Of a DNA stretch of 11,200 nt, positions 1-5,589 are shown piece by piece; position 1 is the first letter of the stretch; each line of letters starts with the position of its first letter. The translations under genes were made by a program, and so were the position numbers. The notes under the pieces are model-generated. The model made no database searches and was not told where the DNA came from. It saw only the letters and a list, made by a program, of their open reading frames with translations. Source of the DNA: Spirochaetaceae bacterium (GTDB taxonomy: Bacteria; Spirochaetota; Spirochaetia; Treponematales; Breznakiellaceae); contig JAITGJ010000096.1 in assembly GCA_031280705.1 (NCBI GenBank), forward strand, positions 1 to 11,200. Reading direction: 5' to 3'.

Positions 1-92
1 CCATATATACCATATCGGAAAATATACAAAAAAACTTAGATTTTTGCAATTTACTTAACAGCCGGATAGCGGAATTTGGAAAAAAAATCAAA

Positions 93-149
93 AAATCTAA
101 GAATTTTATTAGATTTCTATTGACAAAATCTAATATATATATTAGATTT
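93..149. promoter_or_regulatory. Two identical-geometry palindromic operators around a promoter
   Basis: AAATCTAA and TTAGATTT form two inverted repeats, each with 8-bp arms and an 8-bp spacer, at 93-116 and 126-149. The second is a perfect 24-bp palindrome because its spacer is TATATATA. Their centres are 33 bp apart, about three helical turns, so two dimers would sit on the same DNA face. A further half-site TTAGATTT lies at 36-43, within an 11-bp inverted match between 35-45 and 91-101. The downstream copy covers the space between the -35 and -10 elements, the classic position for a repressor. The cognate regulator is not identified. Confidence 0.75.
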
Positions 150-152
150 ATA
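120..152 (+). promoter_or_regulatory. Sigma70-type promoter of the left element
   Basis: A perfect -35 hexamer TTGACA is at 120-125. With a 17-bp spacer the -10 is TAGATT at 143-148 (4 of 6 consensus bases); TTTATA at 147-152 is a poorer-spaced alternative. Transcription would begin near 155-160 and run into the structured region before the gene at 358. The operator at 126-149 overlaps the promoter, so the promoter is probably repressible. Confidence 0.55.
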
Positions 153-154
153 GC

Positions 155-342
155 ATGTGCGGTTGAAAGACTGCTTTGCCGCCCGGGTCCATGTTGGATC
201 TCCCAAGAACAAGGTGGTCCGGGCGGCTCATCTGGAATTTGAAGCTCTGTGTCGGCAGAGCGAAAGAGGGACTGAATTTTGAAGGCTGGCTGGCAGCCGA
301 CACTGCCAGCCACAGGGCCCGAGAAGTTTGGTCCCTTTTTTT
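155..342 (+). ncRNA. Candidate structured leader or small RNA ending in a terminator-like hairpin
   Basis: About 190 nt between the promoter and the first supportable gene are dense in RNA structure. Bases 178-186 pair with 219-227 (9 bp, extendable through two G-U pairs to 178-189/216-227), with a small TTGG/CCAA apical stem at 194-206. Bases 287-296 pair perfectly with 303-312 (10 bp, 6-nt loop). The loop and closing pair, 296-303, are exactly complementary to 249-256 (GTGTCGGC/GCCGACAC), allowing a pseudoknot or an alternative fold. A hairpin at 314-336 is followed by seven T residues. It may be a free small RNA or an attenuating leader for the genes at 358 and 585. No known RNA family is recognised. 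Confidence 0.5.
314..342 (+). terminator. Terminator-like hairpin with T7 tract before the gene at 358
   Basis: AGGGCC at 314-319 pairs with GGTCCCT at 330-336, with one bulged T and a 10-nt loop, and the T-run spans 336-342. It lies only a few bases before the GGAGG ribosome-binding site of the next gene, so it would either end a short RNA or act as an attenuator. The stem is short, hence moderate confidence. Confidence 0.45.
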
Positions 343-357
343 GTTGGAGGCGTGGGA

Positions 358-588
358 ATGGTTATTGACAGACTGGACAGGTGGACGGAGCGGACCATAA
401 GGCTGCTGAACTCAAAGGAGGGCAGGTTCTACTACACGCGGAACAAGTACGAGTTCGGCCTCACCCGCCGCAACAACATCTGCGGCATCATCGAGAAGGC
501 TTGCGGGCGGCTCCGGTTTGAAAATCAGATCGCCGTTTATAACCAGGTCGAGCAGGAACTGCGGTCGCACAAGGTAGAAGCGGAATGA
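358..588 (+). CDS. Small basic protein of unknown function (76 aa)
   Basis: I do not recognise this gene. The ATG at 358 is chosen because GGAGG at 346-350 lies 7 nt upstream; an earlier in-frame ATG at 328 falls inside the terminator-like hairpin. The protein is rich in Arg, Asn, Tyr and Glu. Its first third (MVIDRLDRW onward) and last third (FENQIAVYNQVEQEL) look helical, with a central segment containing YYTRNKYEFGLTRRNN. There is no signal peptide or membrane segment. Its stop codon overlaps the start of the HTH gene (ATGA at 585-588), so the two are translationally coupled. Such small genes next to excisionase-like genes are common in integrative elements and may be regulatory or replication-linked, but the sequence does not show a role. 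Confidence 0.6.
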   Translation: MVIDRLDRWTERTIRLLNSKEGRFYYTRNKYEFGLTRRNNICGIIEKACGRLRFENQIAVYNQVEQELRSHKVEAE

Positions 589-968
589 AAACGAGTAAAA
601 CGGCGCCGCAAAATCAAACGCCGGTTCGCGGCGAGTTATTAACCCCGCAGGAAGTGGCGCTCAAACTGCGCGTCAGCAAGGGCGCCGTTTACTCAATGGC
701 GGCGCACCACGAGCTTCCGCCGTACCGGGTCCGCCCAGATGGCTTTAATCGCTTCCTGCAAAACAGGGTCAAACGGCGCGGTCCGCTCTTTTTTCCCCTT
801 CGGCGGCCCCATAACACGGGTTTTTTTTCAAAGTTTTGCCACGCCCTCCGGACAAGTATCTTCGGCGTGTGCCAGTCTAAGTCCTCCGGGCGTAGCGCCG
901 AGATTTCGGCCCGCCTGAGGCCGGAGAGGAACATAGCCGCGCAGACGGCAAGCTCCATGACAGTCTGA
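585..968 (+). pseudogene. Excisionase-like helix-turn-helix protein, C-terminus lost and fused to antisense integrase DNA
   Basis: Residues about 17-50 (LLTPQEVALKLRVSKGAVYSM followed by ELPPYRV, split here for length) match the HTH_17 or MerR-like excisionase fold: a TPQEVA first helix, the SKGAVY recognition helix and the wing-like LPPYRV strand. These proteins bind short DNA sites, direct integrase toward excision, or repress the element's own promoter. From about 725-740 onward the frame reads DNA that, on the other strand, is the decayed 3' part of the integrase, so the remaining ~75 residues are not homologous to an HTH protein. The start overlaps the stop of the preceding gene. The DNA-binding half may still fold, so a truncated but active regulator is possible. 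Confidence 0.6.
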
Positions 969-1483
969 AGTACCCCGGGGGCAAACAGCCCTATCACCTC
1001 ATCTTCTGGCAGAGCATCGCGGACGCCGTTGCGTATCCGGGGAGGGTCCAGGCCCTGGAAGGGGTTTATCCACCGGGTGAACTTTTTCTGATACACTCTG
1101 AAAGCCATACGAATAAAGATGATCACCCCGGCAAAGGTCCGGTTTACTGAGGCGTTGATCCCCGTCCGGGGGCTGGTTTCATAGGAAGTAAACATCTCGA
1201 TCCATGCCCCCACGGAAACATCCTCGGAGCGGACTTTCCGGACTGTCCCTGCCTCCATCTTACGTTTCAGGTACCCGACAAGCGCGAAGGCCCCGGCTTC
1301 GGCGGCGCTTTTTGTCCGGGGATTGCGGAAACGGCTCAACTCATCGGGGAAGTCCTGAAAGTTCCGGCACCGCCACTCCCGGCAAATCCGGGCGGGAAGC
1401 CCGCAGGAAGGGTTCAGTGTGATTTGGAACGTCTTTGAATCGTTCCGCCGGGGTGTGGTAAAAGGCTTTTGCGGCCTGGCCAT
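693..1483 (-). pseudogene. Tyrosine recombinase (phage-type integrase), frameshifted and truncated
   Basis: Site-specific integrase of the lambda family. The ATG at 1483 has GAGG at 1491-1494, 7 nt upstream. Residues 1-110 form the N-terminal DNA-binding part. The catalytic domain begins near 155 (DALPEDEV), and FLSGLRRAEISALRPEDLDW carries the first catalytic arginine, R190. After NFEKKPV (about residue 224, bases 810-828, beside an A8 tract) the frame shifts. The family-like continuation GPPKGKKERTAPFDPVLQEA is in the next frame and ends at TGA 693-695. The His-x-x-Arg box and the nucleophilic tyrosine are absent, so the enzyme is dead. Only some 50 residues separate the N-terminal part from the catalytic domain, suggesting an internal deletion in the core-binding region as well (inference). 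Confidence 0.85.
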
Positions 1484-1554
1484 AGCATCACCTCATCAAA
1501 AGATAAGTGCACGATGCCAGGCAATCCGGGTTTTGTGGTTTTTAGTCGTTCCTC

Positions 1555-1579
1555 TAATTCCTCGTTATATAAGGAATTA
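1555..1579. repeat. Inverted repeat between integrase gene and tRNA-Lys
   Basis: TAATTCCT at 1555-1562 and AGGAATTA at 1572-1579 are perfect inverted copies with a 9-bp A+T-rich spacer, ending 5 bp from the tRNA 3' end. The position would suit a recombinase or excisionase binding site of the attachment region, or an operator for the integrase gene, since the minus-strand spacer TATATAACG is -10-like. It lacks the T-run expected of a tRNA terminator. Confidence 0.4.
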
Positions 1580-1584
1580 ACTCA

Positions 1585-1657
1585 TGAGCCGCGAAGGGAT
1601 CGAACCTTCGACCCGCAGATTAAGAGTCTGCTGCTCTACCAGCTGAGCTAGCGGCCC
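1585..1657 (-). tRNA. tRNA-Lys (anticodon CUU)
   Basis: The 73-nt minus-strand sequence folds as a full cloverleaf. The acceptor stem GGGCCGC pairs with GCGGCTC (one G-U). The D arm is GCTC/GAGC, the anticodon stem GCAGA/TCTGC holds loop CTCTTAA giving anticodon CUU, and the T arm is GAAGG-TTCGATC-CCTTC. The discriminator is A. The CCA end is not encoded, so it must be added after transcription. It decodes AAG. Its 3' end faces the degraded integrase, marking it as the likely insertion target of the element at 1-1584. Confidence 0.97.
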
Positions 1658-1660
1658 GGT

Positions 1661-1695
1661 ATCATCATTTTTGCCGGAAACGCCGGATGTGTCAA
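1661..1695 (-). promoter_or_regulatory. Possible tRNA-Lys promoter
   Basis: On the minus strand a perfect TTGACA lies at 1695-1690, about 33 bp upstream of the tRNA. The matching -10 is weak: AAAAAT at 1672-1667 with 17-bp spacing, or AATGAT with 20 bp. The location fits a tRNA promoter but the -10 is poor. Confidence 0.35.
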
Positions 1696-1710
1696 GTACG
1701 GCGCGGGCAC

Positions 1711-1743
1711 GGAAAATCCGGCGGCCGCCCGGGGCGCAGCCGG
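1711..1743 (-). terminator. Possible terminator after mrfB
   Basis: Directly after the mrfB stop, minus-strand CCGGC (1743-1739) pairs with GCCGG (1722-1718) around an inner GCCC/GGGC, followed by ATTTT. The stem is G+C-rich but the T-run is only four bases. Confidence 0.35.
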
Positions 1744-1744
1744 C

Positions 1745-2971
1745 TTACCCGCCGCGCCTCGTTTTTCTGAGGAGCCGTTCCCGGCGGCACAGCAGGGATT
1801 CCCGAAAGGCGCCGCCGATACCATCCCGCGCGAGGGTTCGCTCCACAAGGGCAAGCGCCTTTACCGCGTTCCGCTCCCGCCACTCGGCTTCAATGGCCAG
1901 AATCGTTACCGCGCGGGGCCAGCCGCTCCGCGCCGCATTTTCCATAAGGGCATTTTCCGTCTCCCGGTCCGTGCCGTCAACGGTGAAGCCTTCCTGCCGC
2001 CGGCTCCGGCGCCAGCAAAGCGCGAGCGCTTCCGGATCACAGCGGTACCGTTCAGGCGCCGCAAGGGGCCGCGCGGCAATATCCGCAAACGCGGTAAACA
2101 GTACGGCAAGCCCGGCAATATCGCGCAGGTTATGATCGGCGACCAGGCAGAGCCGATCCGCCGCGCCGGTTTTGAGAAATTGAAACCAGATGTCCGGCGC
2201 TTCCGCTCCCGGCACGTCGCCTTCCCGGTCAAGGCCAAGTATTTCCTCCTCAATAACGCGCTGGGAACAGGAGGGCAGCATGCGCCGCCAGAGCCGCCGC
2301 GCCGGATGGAGCAGGTCCGCGTGGCACGGCTCGGGCAAAAAAATGCCTGAAAACAGGGCGCGATTACGCATGATGGGGAGGTCAAATGTTTTGCCGTTAT
2401 AGGTAACGAGAAGCGGCGGGCGTCCTTCCCGCGCGCCGTACAATTCATGGAGGGCTGCCGCGAGAAAATCATTTTCGCCGGGAAAATCAAGCATGATATG
2501 CTGATCGATCCTGAAACGCCAGCCCTTTTCCCGCCCCTCCCCGGCATCGGGAACAAAACGCCCAAAAGCGGCAAGAAAGGCGACGGTCCCCGCGGCGGTG
2601 GAAAGCCCTGAAGTTTCAAGATCAAAAAACAGGAGATCCTCCGCATAGAGTTCCCCGCGCGCGGCGGGAACGGCAAGGTAGCGGAACACGCCGGGGACGA
2701 GGACGGGAAGCACGCGCGGAAACGGCGTACCGGGAGGGGGCATCGCCTGGCGGTAACGCGGATCACTGTCCCGTGTTACCGTGCGGCGGGCGGAAAAAAA
2801 TCCCGTGGAAACCCAACCCCCGGCATTGAGCGCCTCCGGCAATGCCCGCGCGGCGCTTTCTCCATCCCCGGCGCGGAATACGGTTTTTCCGGCAGGGCTA
2901 TCGCGCCGTTCTCCCTCCGCCCCTCCGGTTTCCCGGATCAGGCGGAGGCGGTTTGCAAGGGTTCCGGGCAT
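1745..2971 (-). CDS. mrfB: MrfB (YprB)-family 3'-5' exonuclease
   Basis: Metal-dependent exonuclease of the RNase H-like DEDD superfamily. In Bacillus subtilis MrfB works with the helicase MrfA in a UvrABC-independent excision pathway for mitomycin C damage. The 408-residue length is close to the family's. The catalytic set is visible: D117 and E119 in LFFDLETSGLS, D197 in TYNGKTFDLPIM, and H280/D284 in ADHNLRDIAG. The basic C-terminal 80 residues look helical and may be repeat-like. The ATG at 2971 begins MPGTLANRLRLI, like the family N-terminus, and follows the mrfA TGA by one base. A longer open frame up to 3259 exists but runs inside mrfA. The one-base gap implies translational coupling. 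Function is by homology. Confidence 0.88.
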   Translation of the reverse strand: MPGTLANRLRLIRETGGAEGERRDSPAGKTVFRAGDGESAARALPEALNAGGWVSTGFFSARRTVTRDSDPRYRQAMPPPGTPFPRVLPVLVPGVFRYLAVPAARGELYAEDLLFFDLETSGLSTAAGTVAFLAAFGRFVPDAGEGREKGWRFRIDQHIMLDFPGENDFLAAALHELYGAREGRPPLLVTYNGKTFDLPIMRNRALFSGIFLPEPCHADLLHPARRLWRRMLPSCSQRVIEEEILGLDREGDVPGAEAPDIWFQFLKTGAADRLCLVADHNLRDIAGLAVLFTAFADIAARPLAAPERYRCDPEALALCWRRSRRQEGFTVDGTDRETENALMENAARSGWPRAVTILAIEAEWRERNAVKALALVERTLARDGIGGAFRESLLCRRERLLRKTRRGG

Positions 2972-2972
2972 A

Positions 2973-5336
2973 TCAGCCGTCCCCGCGGCCCCCGGCCTCG
3001 CCGGAAATTGTGTCCAGAAAAGCCACGGTACCCGCCTTGTTCCCCCCGGCGCCGACACAGGCGGGACAGCCGGAAGCGCAGGGACAGTCCCGCGCCGCCC
3101 GGCCCGCCGCCTCGACAAGGGCGGGGATCCGCCGGGACAGGGCCTCGGAAAGACCCGTGCCGCCGGGGTATTTATCGTAAATAAAAAGCGCGGGGACGCC
3201 GAAATGAGGGTCCCGCACGCGCTCGGAAATGCCGAGGTCCCGGACATCGCAGAGCACATACACCGGGGCGATGTGGCGGATCAGCGTGCCTGCCCCCGCA
3301 AGGATCGACGCGGCGTCTTCTTCGTTCCGGGAGGCGAGGAACGTTCCGGCGGATGTGTCCCGGTTAAACAGCAGAGCGAGGGCCCGGGTCTGCATCTCTT
3401 CTTCGGCAAGATCGATATCCCCATAACCGATATTTTCGTGGGTATGGAAGCGTATTTTTTTAAACTTCGCCGCCTGGGAACGGACAAGAACATCGCCGAT
3501 CACCCCCCTCCCCTTCCCTTCCCAGATAAACGCATCATCCTCGCTCAATACTTTAAGGTCCGTCTTTACGAGGCCGTCGGTAAAGTAATTGACTTCCGCC
3601 TCGCGGACCAGGCATTTCCGGTTTGCGATGTCAAGATCTTCCACAAGGTATTGCCGCCCCCGGTGCAGGTACACGGCATTTTTGAAAATCAGTTCCTTCG
3701 CGCTGGGCCGGTCCATTTCGCCGATAACCGTATTTCTGCCCTTCGTAATGTCCACAATCACGACATTATCCGCCGTCGCCGAGCGGAGACTGATCCCTTC
3801 GGCGGGAAAACTCCGCTCCGCCCAGTGATATTTTCCCGCGGTGTGGCGCACAATTCCCGCCTCCTCAAGATAATCCAGCGCCGTCCGGGCACTTTCTCCG
3901 AACGGCTCCGTGCCCGCCTCAAACGACGCGTCGCGGAACGGGAGCTCGAAACAGCCGCATTTTACATGATCCGTAAGTATATACGGATTATCCGGGTCGA
4001 GGCGGCCCTCCTCCATGCTCTTGCCGAAAAACCAGCCGGGGTTGTTCATGATAAACTGATCGAGCGGCGCCGAAGAAGCGACAAACACCGATACGGAAGT
4101 CCCTCCCCGTCGGCCCGCGCGGCCCGCCTGCTGCCAAAATGAGTTGAACGAACCGGGAAAACCCGCTACCACCGAAGCGTCAAGGCCCCCAATATCGATG
4201 CCCAATTCCAGGGCGTTTGTGGATACCACGCCCTGAACGCGCCCCTCCCGGAGGCCCCTTTCAATTTCCCGCCGTTCATGGGGCAGAAGCCCGCCCCGGT
4301 ATGCCTCAACCCGGATACGGGAATTATCCGTATACAGGTTTGCCAGATCTTCGTTCACATAGGACGCGGCCACTTCGGTCTTTACCCGGGAGTGAGCGAA
4401 CAGTATCGTTTTTATCCCCGCCCTGAGGAAGGCCAGCATCCAGCGGCGGCTTTCGGTAACGGTACTGCGGCGTATTCCCTGCACGGCGTCCACGAGCGGC
4501 GGATTGTAGAGGATAACGCGCTTTTCACCCTGGCCCGCGCCGCTTTTGTCCACAAGGTCCACCGCTTCCCCGATCAGCATTTCCGCAAGTTCCGCGGGAT
4601 TCGCGATGGTGGCCGAACACAAAATAAAACGGGGCGCGGACCCGTAAAATTCCGCGATACGCCTGAGCCGCCGGATCACGCCCGCAACATGGCTCCCAAA
4701 AACGCCCCGGTAGGAATGGGCTTCGTCAATCACCACATATTTGAGGTTGGAAAAAAATTGTATCCACCGGGGATGGTTCGGCAGTACGCCCGCATGGAGC
4801 ATGTCGGGATTGGAAATAACGATCCGCCCCTCGCTCCGGGCCGCGGCACGGAGGCTGCCGGGCGTGTCGCCGTCATAGGTAACCACCTTTACCGCTTTGA
4901 GGTCCCCGCCGCTTCCGGCCACCAGTTCGTTAAGTTCCGCCTGCTGATCCTGGGACAGGGCCTTGGTGGGAAACAGGTAGAGCGCGCGGGCCTTTTCGTC
5001 CCCGAGCAGGGTTTCGATTACCGGAAGGTTGTACGAAAGGGTCTTCCCCGACGCGGTGGGCGTTACCACCACCACATGGCGCCCGGCCCGGACGGCTTCC
5101 CGGACTTCGTTCTGATGGGAATAGAGCCGTGTGACGCCCCGCTTTTTAAGCGCTTCCGCGAGGCGGCTGTCGAGGTCCTGGGGAAAGGGCGCGTAAACGC
5201 CTTCCCGGGCGGGTATCAGGCGGTTTTCCACAATGTGATCGGCAAATGAAGGATCAGAAAGAATACGGTCAAGGGCGCCGCTCATGGCCCGCCGATTTTC
5301 CGCTTCCGCCCTGCCCGGCGTTTTGATTTCCGGCAT
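2973..5336 (-). CDS. mrfA: MrfA (YprA)-family DEAH-box DNA helicase with DUF1998 zinc-cysteine cluster
   Basis: Superfamily 2 helicase that, with MrfB, repairs mitomycin-type DNA lesions in B. subtilis. Counting 787 residues from the ATG at 5336, motif I is TPTASGKT (92-99), motif II DEAH (204-207), motif III SAT (241-243) and motif VI QQAGRAGRRG (402-411). The C-terminal DUF1998 part contains FIYDKYPGGTGLSE (718-731) and the four-cysteine cluster CPCASGCPAC (C751, C753, C757, C760), the hallmark of MrfA. An upstream in-frame ATG at 5456 lies before the predicted transcription start. The ATG at 5336 has a weak AGG 8 nt upstream, and ATG 5285 (770 aa, nearer the usual ~750) is possible. First gene of the two-gene operon. 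Confidence 0.9.
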   Translation of the reverse strand: MPEIKTPGRAEAENRRAMSGALDRILSDPSFADHIVENRLIPAREGVYAPFPQDLDSRLAEALKKRGVTRLYSHQNEVREAVRAGRHVVVVTPTASGKTLSYNLPVIETLLGDEKARALYLFPTKALSQDQQAELNELVAGSGGDLKAVKVVTYDGDTPGSLRAAARSEGRIVISNPDMLHAGVLPNHPRWIQFFSNLKYVVIDEAHSYRGVFGSHVAGVIRRLRRIAEFYGSAPRFILCSATIANPAELAEMLIGEAVDLVDKSGAGQGEKRVILYNPPLVDAVQGIRRSTVTESRRWMLAFLRAGIKTILFAHSRVKTEVAASYVNEDLANLYTDNSRIRVEAYRGGLLPHERREIERGLREGRVQGVVSTNALELGIDIGGLDASVVAGFPGSFNSFWQQAGRAGRRGGTSVSVFVASSAPLDQFIMNNPGWFFGKSMEEGRLDPDNPYILTDHVKCGCFELPFRDASFEAGTEPFGESARTALDYLEEAGIVRHTAGKYHWAERSFPAEGISLRSATADNVVIVDITKGRNTVIGEMDRPSAKELIFKNAVYLHRGRQYLVEDLDIANRKCLVREAEVNYFTDGLVKTDLKVLSEDDAFIWEGKGRGVIGDVLVRSQAAKFKKIRFHTHENIGYGDIDLAEEEMQTRALALLFNRDTSAGTFLASRNEEDAASILAGAGTLIRHIAPVYVLCDVRDLGISERVRDPHFGVPALFIYDKYPGGTGLSEALSRRIPALVEAAGRAARDCPCASGCPACVGAGGNKAGTVAFLDTISGEAGGRGDG

Positions 5337-5388
5337 ATTTTCGCCTGAAACACGAACAGGGCACGGCCCCGTCGGGTCAAATAAGCTG

Positions 5389-5420
5389 CCCGCTTTACGC
5401 GGGGTCCCGTTAAAAACGGG
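5389..5420 (-). promoter_or_regulatory. Tandem hairpins at the 5' end of the mrfAB mRNA
   Basis: The predicted leader of about 85 nt starts almost exactly at a hairpin, CCCGTT-TTT-AACGGG on the minus strand (5420-5406). A second follows, CCCGC-GTAAA-GCGGG (5403-5389). A hairpin flush with the 5' end is a known way to shield mRNA from decay; an attenuator is also possible, but no long T-run follows. Confidence 0.4.
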
Positions 5421-5427
5421 ATTCTTT

Positions 5428-5456
5428 ATTCTATCCGCTCCGTTCCGTATTGGCAA
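5428..5456 (-). promoter_or_regulatory. Promoter of mrfAB
   Basis: Minus-strand TTGCCA (5456-5451) and TAGAAT (5433-5428) each match the sigma70 consensus at 5 of 6 bases and are separated by exactly 17 bp. Transcription would start near 5421. This places the in-frame ATG at 5456 outside the message and supports a start at 5336 or 5285. No LexA-type box is evident. Confidence 0.65.
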
Positions 5457-5527
5457 TGTCGTCCGCCGCGCGGGACTTCGCGGGGAAAAACGGCCAAAAC
5501 GGGAGTTTCTTCATAAAAGTTCAAATT

Positions 5528-5559
5528 TTTTTGGCGTTTCTATCGACAACCGCCAAAAA
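5528..5559. promoter_or_regulatory. Inverted repeat (possible operator) over the glgC -35 region
   Basis: TTTTTGGCG (5528-5536) and CGCCAAAAA (5551-5559) are perfect 9-bp inverted copies with 14 bp between them. The glgC -35 hexamer sits in the gap and the right arm fills the promoter spacer, so a bound regulator would control glgC and might also affect the divergent mrfA promoter about 90 bp away. Confidence 0.45.
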
Positions 5560-5572
5560 TATCGTCTATAAT
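5543..5572 (+). promoter_or_regulatory. Promoter of glgC
   Basis: TCGACA (5543-5548, 5 of 6) and a perfect TATAAT (5567-5572) are spaced by 18 bp. Transcription would start near 5579, only about 11 nt before the chosen ATG, giving a very short leader that still contains GAGG (5581-5584). Confidence 0.75.
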
Positions 5573-5589
5573 TAAGGTACGAGGTGTAT

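Larger units (their letters stand above)
1..1584. mobile_element. Remnant of a tRNA-Lys-linked integrative element (left boundary outside window)
   Basis: A degraded tyrosine integrase gene starts 101 bp from the 3' end of a tRNA-Lys gene, the usual place for integrase genes of elements that recombine into tRNA 3' ends. On its other side are an excisionase-like HTH gene, a small unknown gene and an A+T-rich regulatory region, unlike the housekeeping genes to the right. I see no repeat of the tRNA 3' end inside the window, so the other attachment site either lies to the left or is lost. Integrase damage suggests the element is immobile. That this is one element is inference from gene content and position. 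Confidence 0.6.

Noticed and set aside
155..342. Retron-type ncRNA
   Set aside because: Structured RNA is present, but no reverse transcriptase gene lies in the window and no retron-like flanking inverted pair was found.
176..400. 74-codon open frame in the leader region
   Set aside because: No ribosome-binding site, no recognisable protein features, and it is crossed by perfect RNA stems and a terminator-like hairpin.
2972..3259. N-terminal extension of mrfB to ATG 3259
   Set aside because: It overlaps the end of mrfA, including its cysteine cluster, and the shorter start gives the family's length and N-terminus.
2781..4142. Long plus-strand open frame (453 codons) opposite mrfA/mrfB
   Set aside because: It lies wholly antisense to two genes with clear catalytic motifs, and its Arg/Pro/Gly-rich translation shows no domain; it is a by-product of G+C-rich coding DNA.
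5337..5456. N-terminal extension of mrfA to ATG 5456
   Set aside because: That ATG lies upstream of the predicted transcription start, and the extra residues look like translated hairpin leader.
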